Numbered from the stretch's first letter, positions 54,665 through 63,923 are shown. The stretch is 64,000 nt of DNA from Agrobacterium tumefaciens_K (GCF_031801495.1 NZ_JAOEGC010000001.1:806001-870000); one strand, 5' to 3'. Translations and numbers: made by a program. Notes: generated from the sequence alone by a model not told the origin.

Positions 54665-55678
54665 TCAATTTTCTGATGATTTGAGTCGTGTATCACCGCG
54701 ATAAACATTCGGCTTCGCGCCCGTCAGTCGGCCAAATATTTTTCGGAATGCGGCCGGATCTGTATAACCCACTGAATATGCGATGCTCTCGACCGAACCA
54801 TTCGTCGTCTCGAGCAACTGTCGCGCCTTCATGATGCGAACGTTCTGCAGATATTCGGTCAGTTTCAGCCGTGTCGCTCGGAAAAAGCGGCGCTGAAGTG
54901 TCCGCTCTGAAAGACGCACGCTCTCCGCCAATTCGCCGATCGACTTTTGCATCTCCGGTGCCGAATGAAACTGGTGCTGGACTTGCAGGACCTCTTTGTC
55001 GCCGTGATCGAAGCGCGGAAGGAAAGCCTTGTACTGGCTCTGACTGCGACGCGGCGGATCGACGACGAGAAAGCGTGCCGTCTCAAGCATTACGGCCTGT
55101 CCAAGCAGCTTCTCGACAAGCAGCAGACCAAGATCCGCCCAGGCGAGGATGCCGCCGGCGGTGATGACGTCACCGTCGTCGATGATCATGTTGTCGGGCG
55201 AGACGTCGATATTGGGAAACTGTTCGGCAAGCCTTTCGGCGAAAGCCCAGTGGGTCGTGGCGCGTCGGCCGTCAATGAGACCGGTCTCGGCAAGAACAAA
55301 CGCTCCGGCACAGATCGAACAGACGGTGACGCCACGCGCATGCTGAGACGCTAGCCATTGCGACGCGGGACCCATACTCTGCATTTTCTCCGGCATTATG
55401 ATGCTCGGTGGCGCAATAACGTAGCTCAGCGCGTGCGGAATTCCTGGGCGTGAATCCCATGTGCAGGACACATCCCCGTCCTCCATCTTCCAGTAGCTGA
55501 CGCGGATGTTGCGAAGGCTTGTCGGCACCTGCAGATCCGTCGACCAGTCGCTGGCGACGCGAAACAGATCGGTCAATCCGTAAACGGCAGACAACTGGCA
55601 ATCCGGGTAGACCAGCAACCCCACTTCGATGAAATCAGTCTCTTCGCGTTTTGCCACTTTTGCCTCGGATAAAGTCAT
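54665..55678 (-). CDS. GlxA-type regulator (DJ-1/PfpI-like domain plus AraC HTH)
   Basis: A 337-residue protein from the ATG at 55678 (a GTG at 55687 is also possible). The N-terminal DJ-1/PfpI-like domain (about 15-190) has SICAGAFVLAETGLIDGRRA followed by TTHW, the GATase-like elbow. The C-terminal AraC domain (about 230-330) has two HTHs, with IGELAESVRLSERTLQRRFF and ESIAYSVGYTDPAAFRKIFG. Such regulators sense small molecules and activate nearby genes. It is divergent from the hydrolase gene with an 88-base spacer, so the hydrolase is its likely target. Confidence 0.9.
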   Translation of the reverse strand: MTLSEAKVAKREETDFIEVGLLVYPDCQLSAVYGLTDLFRVASDWSTDLQVPTSLRNIRVSYWKMEDGDVSCTWDSRPGIPHALSYVIAPPSIIMPEKMQSMGPASQWLASQHARGVTVCSICAGAFVLAETGLIDGRRATTHWAFAERLAEQFPNIDVSPDNMIIDDGDVITAGGILAWADLGLLLVEKLLGQAVMLETARFLVVDPPRRSQSQYKAFLPRFDHGDKEVLQVQHQFHSAPEMQKSIGELAESVRLSERTLQRRFFRATRLKLTEYLQNVRIMKARQLLETTNGSVESIAYSVGYTDPAAFRKIFGRLTGAKPNVYRGDTRLKSSEN

Positions 55679-55766
55679 TTCCGCCACGTGTTTCTGCCAG
55701 GCGATGGCGCTATGTTCTCTTTGTCAAATACGGAATTCGCAAACACAGCGCGACAGGAGAATTGCA

Positions 55767-56747
55767 ATGGCATCCGAGACAGATCGATTTTTCGTGTCGA
55801 GGCGCAGCGTACTGATCGGAAGCATCGCACTTGCCAGCGTGAGCATCCCGGCGCTCGCCTTCTCACACAACTCTTCCACAAACAGTTCATCGCAAGGAGA
55901 TATCGACATGGGCTTTGTAACCACCAAGGACGGCACTGAAATCTTTTACAAGGACTGGGGCCCGAAGGATGCCCAGCCGATCATGTTCCACCACGGCTGG
56001 CCCCTGTCGTCGGACGACTGGGACGCACAGATGCTGTTCTTCCTGTCGCAGGGTTTTCGCGTGATCGCCCATGACCGGCGTGGCCATGGCCGCTCCGCTC
56101 AGGTGGCCGACGGTCACGACATGGATCATTACGCCGCCGACGCCTTTGCCGTTGTCGAGGCGCTCGATCTGAAGAACGTCGTTCACATCGGTCACTCCAC
56201 CGGTGGCGGTGAGGTTGCCCGTTACGTCGCAAAGCATGGCCAGCCGTCGGGCCGCGTCGCCAAGGCCGTTCTGGTTGCCGCGGTTCCGCCGCTGATGCTG
56301 AAGACGGCTGGCAATCCGGAAGGTCTGCCGATCGAGGTGTTCGACGGTTTCCGCTCGGCGCTTGCCGCCAACCGTGCGCAGTTCTTCCGCGATGTTCCGG
56401 CCGGCCCGTTCTACGGTTTCAACCGTGACGGTGCGACGGTTCAGGAAGGCGTGATCCAGAACTGGTGGNNGCGTCAGGGCATGATGGGCGGCGCCAAGGC
56501 CCATTACGACGGCATCAAGGCGTTTTCCGAGACCGACCAGACGGAAGACCTGAAGGCCATTACGGTTCCGACGCTGGTGCTGCATGGCGAAGACGACCAG
56601 ATCGTGCCGATTGCCGATGCGGCGCACAAGGCGATCAAGCTTCTGGCGAACGGCACGCTGAAGACCTATCCCGGCTTCTCGCACGGCATGCTGACCGTCA
56701 ATGCCGACGTGCTGAACGCCGATCTGCTCGCCTTCATCAAGGGCTGA
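55767..56747 (+). CDS. Alpha/beta hydrolase, non-heme chloroperoxidase type, with possible Tat signal
   Basis: A 326-residue protein if started at 55767 (AGGAGA upstream). The first 40 residues contain SRRSVLIGSIALASVSIPAL, a twin-arginine-like export signal. Inside, a second strong site AAGGAGA (55894-55900) lies seven bases before an ATG at 55908, which gives the usual 279-residue cytoplasmic enzyme (MGFVTTKDGTEIFYKDWGPK). The nucleophile elbow GHSTGGGEVARY, VLHGEDDQIVP with the acid, and the final histidine in GFSHGM complete the triad. A two-base N gap with an extra G interrupts the frame-neutral stretch at 56469. Cofactor-free perhydrolase or esterase activity is expected. Confidence 0.85.
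   Translation: MASETDRFFVSRRSVLIGSIALASVSIPALAFSHNSSTNSSSQGDIDMGFVTTKDGTEIFYKDWGPKDAQPIMFHHGWPLSSDDWDAQMLFFLSQGFRVIAHDRRGHGRSAQVADGHDMDHYAADAFAVVEALDLKNVVHIGHSTGGGEVARYVAKHGQPSGRVAKAVLVAAVPPLMLKTAGNPEGLPIEVFDGFRSALAANRAQFFRDVPAGPFYGFNRDGATVQEGVIQNWWXRQGMMGGAKAHYDGIKAFSETDQTEDLKAITVPTLVLHGEDDQIVPIADAAHKAIKLLANGTLKTYPGFSHGMLTVNADVLNADLLAFIKG
56406..56747. repeat. Right copy of the hydrolase direct repeat
   Basis: This stretch repeats 19567-19905 in the same orientation with three silent base differences plus the NNG insert. The distance between the copies is 36.8 kb. Similarity ends at the stop codon on one side and at CCGTTCTACGG on the other. Confidence 0.85.
56469..56470. other. Assembly gap (NN) inside the hydrolase gene
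   Basis: Two undetermined bases followed by an extra G make a three-base insertion relative to the left copy, which reads on directly from TGGTGG to CGTCAG. The position inside a repeated stretch suggests a contig joint placed by the assembler. Confidence 0.85.
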
Positions 56748-56808
56748 AACGGCCAACGACAGACAAAGGGTGCGGCCAGCAAAGGTCGCGCCTTTTTTAC
56801 ATCACACG

Positions 56809-57630
56809 CTATTTTCTGATCTGGAATGTGTGTTCCTGTGCCGGAAAAACGCCATCTCGAACTTCTTTTGCGTAGGTTTCAACTGCATTCGAAACGAGTG
56901 GGCTCAGGTCGGCAAACCGTTTGACGAATTTCGGTTTGAAGTCGGTGAACAATCCCAGCATGTCGTCTGAGACGAGAACCTGTCCATCGCAGGCAGGCGA
57001 CGCGCCGATCCCGATGGTCGGGGCGGCTACACTGGACGTGATCTCACGCGCAAGCGGTTCGACGGTTCCCTCCACGACAATTGCGAAAGCGCCAGCCTGA
57101 TCGACCGCGACGGCGTCCCGCCGAATCTTTTCGGCTTCTGCATCCGTATGGCCGAGAGAACGGAACCCGCCAGCCGTATTGACCGACTGTGGCATCAGCC
57201 CGACATGACCGAACACCGGAATACCGCGTGCAACGAGGAAGGCGATGGTTTCGGCCATTTCTTCGCCGCCCTCCAGCTTCACTCCATCGCAGCCGGTTTC
57301 CTGCATCAGTCGCACCGCATTGCGAAACGCCTGTTCTTTCGATTCCTGATAACTGCCAAAAGGCAGGTCGACGATGACGCAGGAATGCTCGACGCCACGC
57401 ATGACGGCACCGCCATGCGCGATCATCATGTCCATCGTCACGCCGACGGTAGTATCCATGCCGTAGAGCACCATGCCGAGCGAATCTCCGACGAGCAGCA
57501 GATCGCAATGGGGATCGAGCAGCCGGGCAATCGGCGTTGTATATGCTGTCAGACAGACGATGCGACCGTTGCCTTTCATCTTGCGGATGGACGCTGTTGT
57601 CAGCCGTTTCTCTTTTCCGTGGGTGCTCAT
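56809..57630 (-). CDS. panB: Ketopantoate hydroxymethyltransferase
   Basis: First step of pantothenate synthesis: methylene-tetrahydrofolate plus ketoisovalerate to ketopantoate. The 273 residues match PanB in length, with LLLVGDSLGMVLYGMDTTVG at 44-63 (metal site), DGVKLEGGEEMA with the binding lysine, and GHVGLMPQSVNTAGGFRSLG. It overlaps panC by ATGA at 57627-57630, a conserved operon order. Convergent with the hydrolase gene; a weak hairpin with T-run at about 56793-56810 separates them. Confidence 0.95.
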   Translation of the reverse strand: MSTHGKEKRLTTASIRKMKGNGRIVCLTAYTTPIARLLDPHCDLLLVGDSLGMVLYGMDTTVGVTMDMMIAHGGAVMRGVEHSCVIVDLPFGSYQESKEQAFRNAVRLMQETGCDGVKLEGGEEMAETIAFLVARGIPVFGHVGLMPQSVNTAGGFRSLGHTDAEAEKIRRDAVAVDQAGAFAIVVEGTVEPLAREITSSVAAPTIGIGASPACDGQVLVSDDMLGLFTDFKPKFVKRFADLSPLVSNAVETYAKEVRDGVFPAQEHTFQIRK

Positions 57631-58505
57631 CTCGCAGCCTTTCCATGGGGGGCTGCGCCCGCACCGATCACACGGTTGTCGAGAAGACGCGTCGAGCCGA
57701 TTCGGACGAACAAGGCGACCAGCACCGGTCCCGATTGTAGCGATGTCAGCGGTTTCAGCGTCTGCGGATCGCAGACGGAAACGACTTCCGGCGCTGCTAG
57801 AGGTTCGTTTGCGATAAAGCGGGTGATCGCAGCTTCGAAAGCTGCCGGGTCATCGTTGCCTTCGGTATACAGGCGTTCGGCTTCATCGAGCGCGCGGGGC
57901 ACGACGACGGCCGCGGCCCTCTGCTCGGTGTCGAGGTATACATTGCGCGACGAGCAGGCGAGGCCGTCCGCTTCGCGAACGGTTGGCACGGCGACGACGC
58001 GGACCGGCTGGGCAAGATCCTCGACCATCCGTTTGATCAGCGTGACCTGCTGGTAATCCTTCTCGCCGAAATAGGCGGCATCCGGCTGGACGAGGTTGAA
58101 GAGCTTCGTCACCACGGTCGCGACACCGGCGAAGTGTCCGGGGCGAACCGCACCTTCCAGCTGGCTGCCAAGTTCCGGAACATCGACGACCGTCAACATG
58201 GGGCGAGGGTACATTTCGCTGGTATCCGGAGCAAAGAGAATATCGACACCGGCGGCCTGAAGCATCGCGCTGTCGCGGTCGAGATCGCGTGGATAACGCG
58301 CCAGATCCTCGTTCGCGCCGAATTGTAGCGGGTTGACGAAAATGGAGACCACGGTGACGTCGTTTTCCGCCCTGGCATTGGCAACCAGCGTCATGTGTCC
58401 GATATGGAGAAAGCCCATTGTCGGTACGAAGCCGACCCTTTTTCCGTCGCGCCGGAATGCTGCGATGTGTTCGCGCAATTCCGCCACGGTTTTGACAAGG
58501 CGCAT
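57627..58505 (-). CDS. panC: Pantothenate synthetase
   Basis: Joins pantoate and beta-alanine using ATP. The 292 residues show the nucleotidyl-transfer motif PTMGFLHIGH at 28-37, VVSIFVNPLQFG, the FGEKDYQQ block and CSSRNVYL near 185. Most PanC have PTMGALHEGH; the Phe and Ile here mark a variant group, seen in other rhizobia as far as I recall. GGGAGGGA lies just before the ATG. It is the first gene of the panC-panB pair, with about 100 bases to the catabolic operon upstream. Confidence 0.94.
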   Translation of the reverse strand: MRLVKTVAELREHIAAFRRDGKRVGFVPTMGFLHIGHMTLVANARAENDVTVVSIFVNPLQFGANEDLARYPRDLDRDSAMLQAAGVDILFAPDTSEMYPRPMLTVVDVPELGSQLEGAVRPGHFAGVATVVTKLFNLVQPDAAYFGEKDYQQVTLIKRMVEDLAQPVRVVAVPTVREADGLACSSRNVYLDTEQRAAAVVVPRALDEAERLYTEGNDDPAAFEAAITRFIANEPLAAPEVVSVCDPQTLKPLTSLQSGPVLVALFVRIGSTRLLDNRVIGAGAAPHGKAAR

Positions 58506-58605
58506 ATCCTATCCCTCCCTGTTCCACCGGCGCGACCCGGCGAAAAGCAGCGGATAGAACTCGATTTGCCGCAAGGCGTCAACGCGTTACCCGGGATAAT
58601 ATCGA

Positions 58606-59400
58606 TTAACCATCCGCGCCTCTTGTGGTTTCCGTGAACCAGCGTGGCTGTCGCCTTTCCGCAAAGGCTTTTCTGCCTTCAACGGCGTCATTGCTGCGGC
58701 TTATTTCGGCGATGGTCCTTTCAGCAAAAGCCAGCCGTTCCGCCGCTGCCATATCGCGCATCCTCAGCATGGCCTGTTTTCCGGCGGTAAGCGCGTTGGG
58801 TGAGTTTTGCCGTAACCGGGCTACTGTTTCCGCGATCACGTCATCGAGTTCACTCGATGAAACCGTACGGCTGACAAGGCCGCACGCTTCCGCTTCCGCT
58901 GCGCTGATCGGCTGTGCGAGATAAGCCATTTGCTGCAGGCTTCTAAGGGGCATTTTTTCCAGAAGTTTGGCCGCAACCATGGCCGGGAAAAGACCCACGC
59001 GCACCTCCGGCAGGCCGAATTCGGCGTGATCCGCCGCATAAGCGAGATCGCAGGCGGCAACGAGACCGATGCCGCCGGCCAGAACCCGGCCGCCAATGCG
59101 TGCGATCACGATCTTCTCGCAGCTCTCGACGGCGCGTATGACATCGGCGATCGGGTTCGTTCCGTCTGACGAAAGAAACATGCCGCCGGCATTTTCCTTG
59201 AGGTCGGCACCGGAGCAGAAGCTGCGCTCACCGCTTGCCGTTATCACCACGGCACGCAACGCCATATCGCGTGAGGCCGCGTTGATTGCGCGTGTGAGTG
59301 CCTCGGTCATCGCAACATTCAGGGCGTTGTGAACCTCCGGCCGGTTGAGGGTCAGCCACAGCACGTCGCCCCGTCTCTCGATAAGCAGTTCATTCGCCAT
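58606..59400 (-). CDS. liuC: Enoyl-CoA hydratase, methylglutaconyl-CoA hydratase type
   Basis: A crotonase-fold protein of 264 residues with LWLTLNRPEVHNALNVAMTE, the oxyanion-hole region ERSFCSGADLKE and LAGGIGLVAACDLAYAADHA. As last gene in the leucine operon it should hydrate 3-methylglutaconyl-CoA to HMG-CoA, the step before the lyase. Its start overlaps the lyase gene by 11 bases. By sequence alone a general enoyl-CoA hydratase would be possible; the context decides. Confidence 0.88.
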   Translation of the reverse strand: MANELLIERRGDVLWLTLNRPEVHNALNVAMTEALTRAINAASRDMALRAVVITASGERSFCSGADLKENAGGMFLSSDGTNPIADVIRAVESCEKIVIARIGGRVLAGGIGLVAACDLAYAADHAEFGLPEVRVGLFPAMVAAKLLEKMPLRSLQQMAYLAQPISAAEAEACGLVSRTVSSSELDDVIAETVARLRQNSPNALTAGKQAMLRMRDMAAAERLAFAERTIAEISRSNDAVEGRKAFAERRQPRWFTETTRGADG

Positions 59401-60316
59401 GTGCTATCCTCCGGTTTACCGCTGCAAGCAGTGCCTTTCCCGCTTTGGACGCGTTTTCACGTCCAAGTAGGCGGCTGATCCAATCGCCGGTTTTCGCGAC
59501 CGTCATCACGTCCACTCCGGTTTTTATGCCAAGGCCGTGCAGAAGATAGAGAACGTCTTCTGTGGCGACATTTCCGCTGGCACCCGGGGCAAAAGGACAC
59601 CCCCCCAGTCCTGCAACGGAGCTGTCGAACGTGGAAATCCCTGCTTCCAGCGAGACGAGGATATTGGCAATTCCCTGACCATAGGTGTCGTGAAAGTGCA
59701 TGGCCAGTTTGTCCCGTGGAGTATGTTCCGTCACGCGATCAATGATCCCGCTGATCTGGCCCGCAGTGCCGACGCCGATGGTGTCGCCAAGAGAAATCTC
59801 GTAGCATCCGATTGCCAGAAGCGCGTCCGCCATGGCGATTACGTTGTCGGGAGAGACAGTGCCATCATAAGGGCAGCCTGCGATACAGGACACATATCCC
59901 CGCATCTTGATGTGCTGGCTGGCTGCTTTGTCCGCTACCTCCCGCAACCGCCCCAGACTTTCCGCTCGCGAGCAGCCGATATTTTGCTGGCTGAAACCCT
60001 CTGACGCCGAAACGAAAACCGCGATTTCACTCACACCCGCCTCTAGCGCAGCGTCCAGCCCCTTCATATTTGGAACAAGGGCGGGATAGGCAACGCCGGG
60101 ACGTCGTTCGAGCGCCAGAAAGACATCTGTTGAATCCGCCATCTGCGGGATCCGTTTGGGTGAAACGAACGCGCCTGTCTCGACTGCTGGCAGACCGGAT
60201 GCCGCAAGGCGCTCGATCAATTCGACTTTCACGGCGGTTGTAACATGCCTGACTTCGTTCTGAAGGCCATCACGCGGTCCGACTTCAACGATTTTCACGG
60301 CGGTGGGCCAGCCCAT
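59390..60316 (-). CDS. liuE: Hydroxymethylglutaryl-CoA lyase
   Basis: Cleaves HMG-CoA to acetoacetate and acetyl-CoA, the last step of leucine breakdown. From the ATG at 60316 it is 308 residues. The barrel starts with VEVGPRDGLQNE (metal and catalytic Arg/Asp), then HFHDTYGQGIANI with the metal histidines and GGCPFAPGASGNVATEDV with the catalytic cysteine. The frame is open to 60418, but the extra residues are not family-like. One base separates it from the carboxylase alpha gene. Confidence 0.93.
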   Translation of the reverse strand: MGWPTAVKIVEVGPRDGLQNEVRHVTTAVKVELIERLAASGLPAVETGAFVSPKRIPQMADSTDVFLALERRPGVAYPALVPNMKGLDAALEAGVSEIAVFVSASEGFSQQNIGCSRAESLGRLREVADKAASQHIKMRGYVSCIAGCPYDGTVSPDNVIAMADALLAIGCYEISLGDTIGVGTAGQISGIIDRVTEHTPRDKLAMHFHDTYGQGIANILVSLEAGISTFDSSVAGLGGCPFAPGASGNVATEDVLYLLHGLGIKTGVDVMTVAKTGDWISRLLGRENASKAGKALLAAVNRRIAHGE

Positions 60317-60317
60317 C

Positions 60318-62306
60318 TCAGTTGGCCTCCGGCTCGAAATCAAGCAGGACGGTTCCAGCCTGAACCATGTCGCCCTCTGCGCAGTTGAACGTGATGATTT
60401 TGCCGCTGGAGGGAGCACGGATGGTATGCTCCATCTTCATCGCCTCCATGACGACGAGGGCATCTCCTGCCTTGACGGCAGAACCGTTTTTGCCGAGCAC
60501 CGAGCGAATGAGGCCGGGCATCGGAGCTTCCAGCCCGCCGGACGGTGTTTCATCAGCCTCGTCATCGCCATGATCGGTCTGCGCGACGCGATAGTGTTTT
60601 CCTGCTGTGAGGAGATCGTGGATGTGGTCGCCTGCAAGGAAAAAGCCTTTGTCCTGCCGGTCGTTGATGGTGGCTCGGAGCTTTCCATCTTCCTCAAGCG
60701 TGCCTGAGAGACGGATTGGCTTTCCATCGATATCCAGAGTGAAGCCATCATCTTCATGCGTTATTGGTGCCGCGAATTCGTTTTCCCCGAGCGTGAAACG
60801 CAGCACTTCGCGCGCGGGACCATTCAGCCGAAAGGCATTCATGGCGTTCCATGGGCTGTAGGCATCGCCTTCATCTGGGACTGCACGACTTTTACGAAGC
60901 AGAAGCAGTCCGAGAACCGCCATGGCGATTTCCGTCTCTTCAGATATTTGAGGTGCGAAGAGCGTCGTTTCGTTGCGGCCAATGAACCCGGTATCGAGAT
61001 CCGCCTTGGCGAAGGCTTCAAGTTCCGCAAGTCTCGCCAGAAAGGAGGCGTTGCTGGTGACGCCGGCAACGGCCAGATTTTCGAGCGCGAGGCGCAGGCG
61101 GCTTACCGCTGAGGAACGGTCCTTATCCCAGACGATCAGCTTGGCAATCATCGGATCGTAATGCACCGAAATGCTGTCTCCCGCCCTTATGCCGCTGTCG
61201 ATCCTGATGTGCGGTGTTTCAGCAGGGAAAACGAGATGATGGACGGTGCCGGTCGAGGGCAGGAAATCATTTGCCGGGTCCTCCGCATAGAGCCTCACCT
61301 CGATCGCGTGGCCGTCGATGCGAAGCGATGACCAGTCTTGCGGCAGAGCTTCTCCATCCGCCACACGGATCTGCCACTCGACAAGATCAAGACCGGTGAT
61401 GAACTCCGTTACCGGGTGCTCTACCTGGAGCCGCGTGTTCATTTCCATGAAATAGAAATCGCCGGAGGCATCCAGAAGAAATTCGATCGTTCCGGCACCG
61501 CGATAATCGATGGCGCGGGCCGCTGCGATCGCGGCATCGTACATGCGCTGGCGCAGCCTATCGGATAGGCCGGGGGCAGGGGCTTCCTCGATGACTTTCT
61601 GATGGCGGCGCTGGATGGAGCAATCGCGCTCGAACAGAGAAACGCAGTTACCATGCCCATCGGCGAAAACCTGCACTTCCACATGCCGCGGCCGGGCGAG
61701 GTATTTTTCGATCAGCATGCGGTCGTCGCCAAAGGCCGCAAGCGCCTCTCGTTTCGCGCCCGCCAGTTCCGCGGCGAAGTCCGCCTGCCGGGTGACGACG
61801 CGCATGCCCTTGCCACCACCACCCGCGGATGCCTTTATCAGCACGGGATAGCTGATACGTTCGGCTTCAGATTCCAGTTTTTCTTGCGTCTGGTCTTCGC
61901 CGTGATAGCCCGGTACGACTGGAACGCCCGCATCGGCCATCAGCGCCTTGGCTTCGCTTTTTCCACCCATGGCTCGTATCGCGTTGGCGGATGGACCGAT
62001 GAAGACCAGACCTGCCTGGGTAGAAGCTTCCGCAAAATCGGCATTTTCCGAAAGGAAACCGTACCCAGGGTGGATTGCTTGCGCGCCGCTTCTGCGCGCT
62101 ACCTCGATGATCTTTCCGCCATCGAGATAGGAGGAGCGGGCCGGTGCCGAGCCGATCTCGAACGCTTCATCCGCCATCGACACATGCAGCGCGTTGCGAT
62201 CTGCCTCGGAATAGACGGCAACGGTGGCGATACCCATCCTGCGGGCGGTGCGGATGATCCGGCAGGCAATTTCACCACGGTTGGCAATCAGTATTTTTGA
62301 AAACAT
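60318..62306 (-). CDS. liuD: Methylcrotonyl-CoA carboxylase, biotin-carrying alpha subunit
   Basis: Biotin carboxylase plus carrier domain, 662 residues from the ATG at 62306. It opens MFSKILIANRGEIACRIIRT; the ATP-grasp loop KASAGGGGKGMRVV, the ERDCSIQRRHQKVIEEAPAP stretch and EMNTRLQVEHPVTE follow. Near the C-terminus EAMKMEHTIRAP holds the biotinylated lysine. It fixes bicarbonate on biotin for transfer to 3-methylcrotonyl-CoA by the beta subunit encoded 7 bases upstream. An earlier ATG at 62357 would give an atypical extension. Confidence 0.95.
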   Translation of the reverse strand: MFSKILIANRGEIACRIIRTARRMGIATVAVYSEADRNALHVSMADEAFEIGSAPARSSYLDGGKIIEVARRSGAQAIHPGYGFLSENADFAEASTQAGLVFIGPSANAIRAMGGKSEAKALMADAGVPVVPGYHGEDQTQEKLESEAERISYPVLIKASAGGGGKGMRVVTRQADFAAELAGAKREALAAFGDDRMLIEKYLARPRHVEVQVFADGHGNCVSLFERDCSIQRRHQKVIEEAPAPGLSDRLRQRMYDAAIAAARAIDYRGAGTIEFLLDASGDFYFMEMNTRLQVEHPVTEFITGLDLVEWQIRVADGEALPQDWSSLRIDGHAIEVRLYAEDPANDFLPSTGTVHHLVFPAETPHIRIDSGIRAGDSISVHYDPMIAKLIVWDKDRSSAVSRLRLALENLAVAGVTSNASFLARLAELEAFAKADLDTGFIGRNETTLFAPQISEETEIAMAVLGLLLLRKSRAVPDEGDAYSPWNAMNAFRLNGPAREVLRFTLGENEFAAPITHEDDGFTLDIDGKPIRLSGTLEEDGKLRATINDRQDKGFFLAGDHIHDLLTAGKHYRVAQTDHGDDEADETPSGGLEAPMPGLIRSVLGKNGSAVKAGDALVVMEAMKMEHTIRAPSSGKIITFNCAEGDMVQAGTVLLDFEPEAN

Positions 62307-62313
62307 GACCGCC

Positions 62314-63915
62314 TCACATCCTGAAAATGCCGAAGGAGGTGCGCTCGACCGGCGCATTCAGCGCTGCGGAAAGGCCAAGGCCGAGCACAAGGCGCGTGTC
62401 TTTCGGGTCGATGATGCCGTCATCCCATAGTCTTGCACTGGCGTAGTATGGATGCCCCTCCCGCTCGTATTTTTCACGGATCGGCTTCTTGAAGGCATCT
62501 TCGTCTTCGGTGGGCCAGCTTTTGCCTTCCGTCTCCATGCCGTCGCGTTTGACCTGCGCCAGAACGGATGCCGCCTGCTCTCCGCCCATCACCGAAATAC
62601 GGGCATTCGGCCACATCCACAGAAACCTTGGGGAGTAGGCACGCCCGCACATTCCGTAGTTGCCCGCGCCGAAAGAGCCGCCGATGATGACGGTGAATTT
62701 TGGAACGTGGGCGCAGGCGACGGCGGTGACCAGCTTTGCGCCATCCTTGGCAATGCCGCCTGCCTCGTACGCCTTGCCCACCATGAAGCCGGTAATGTTC
62801 TGAAGGAAAATCAGCGGAATGCCGCGCTGGCAGCATAACTCTATGAAATGTGCGCCCTTTAGCGCCGATTCAGAAAAGAGGATGCCGTTGTTGGCGACGA
62901 TACCGACCGGATAGCCGTGGATACGGGCAAAGCCACAGACCAGCGTCGTGCCGTATAACGCCTTGAATTCATCGAACTCGGAAGCATCTACCAGCCGCGC
63001 GATGATCTCCCTTACCTCAAAGGGTTTGCGGGTGTCGGTTGGTACGATCCCGTAGAGTTCTTCCGTTGGGTAAAGCGGTTCCACGATGGGGTGGATAGCA
63101 AGGCTCACCCGCTTGCGTCGGTTGAGATTCGCGACGATGCGCCGGGTGATAGCCAGAGCATGCCGGTCGTCGCGGGCGTAGTAGTCCGTGACACCCGACT
63201 GGCGGGAATGAACCTCTGCCCCGCCCAGTTCCTCCGCCGTCACCACCTCGCCGGTGGCGGCCTTCACCAATGGTGGCCCGCCGAGGAAGATCGTGCCCTG
63301 ATTTCTGACGATGACCGACTGGTCGCTCATGGCAGGGACATAGGCGCCGCCCGCCGTGCAGCTTCCCATCACAATGGCGATCTGGGCAATGCCCTCGGCC
63401 GACATGGTTGCCTGATTGTAGAAGATGCGGCCGAAATGATCGCGATCCGGGAAAACCTCATCCTGATTGGGAAGGTTCGCACCGCCCGAATCCACCAGAT
63501 AGATGCAGGGCAAGCGATTTTCGCGGGCGATTTCCTGCGCCCTCAGATGCTTCTTCACCGTCAGCGGATAATAGGTTCCGCCTTTCACCGTCGCATCATT
63601 GGCAACGATCATGCACTCCTGTCCTGAAACGCGTCCGATGCCGGTCACGATGCCGGCGGCGGGAACCGTTTCGTCGTACACCCCGTAGGCGGCAAATTGG
63701 GAAAGTTCGAGGAACGGGCTGCCCGGATCGAGAAGTGCATCGATACGATCCCGCACCAGAAGCTTGCCGCGAGCCAGATGTTTTGCGCGCGCTCTTTCTC
63801 CGCCACCCTCGCTGATCCGTTTCACATGCTGTTTCAGGTCCTTGACGAGACCGGACATGAACGCACTGTTGGCGGTGAATGTGGGATCACGTGAGAGATT
63901 GGATGACAGCTTCAT
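62314..63915 (-). CDS. liuB: Methylcrotonyl-CoA carboxylase, beta (carboxyltransferase) subunit
   Basis: Transfers CO2 from biotin to methylcrotonyl-CoA. The 533 residues from the ATG at 63915 (GAGGAT upstream) have ARGKLLVRDRIDALLDPGSP, CIYLVDSGGANLPNQDEVFP and the oxyanion glycines GSCTAGGAYVPAMSD, followed by the second half with IGGSFGAGNYGMCGRAYSPR. This wording is specific to the MCC rather than propionyl-CoA beta subunits. It is the second gene of the operon, directly behind the acyl-CoA dehydrogenase. Confidence 0.95.
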   Translation of the reverse strand: MKLSSNLSRDPTFTANSAFMSGLVKDLKQHVKRISEGGGERARAKHLARGKLLVRDRIDALLDPGSPFLELSQFAAYGVYDETVPAAGIVTGIGRVSGQECMIVANDATVKGGTYYPLTVKKHLRAQEIARENRLPCIYLVDSGGANLPNQDEVFPDRDHFGRIFYNQATMSAEGIAQIAIVMGSCTAGGAYVPAMSDQSVIVRNQGTIFLGGPPLVKAATGEVVTAEELGGAEVHSRQSGVTDYYARDDRHALAITRRIVANLNRRKRVSLAIHPIVEPLYPTEELYGIVPTDTRKPFEVREIIARLVDASEFDEFKALYGTTLVCGFARIHGYPVGIVANNGILFSESALKGAHFIELCCQRGIPLIFLQNITGFMVGKAYEAGGIAKDGAKLVTAVACAHVPKFTVIIGGSFGAGNYGMCGRAYSPRFLWMWPNARISVMGGEQAASVLAQVKRDGMETEGKSWPTEDEDAFKKPIREKYEREGHPYYASARLWDDGIIDPKDTRLVLGLGLSAALNAPVERTSFGIFRM

Positions 63916-63923
63916 GGCGATCC

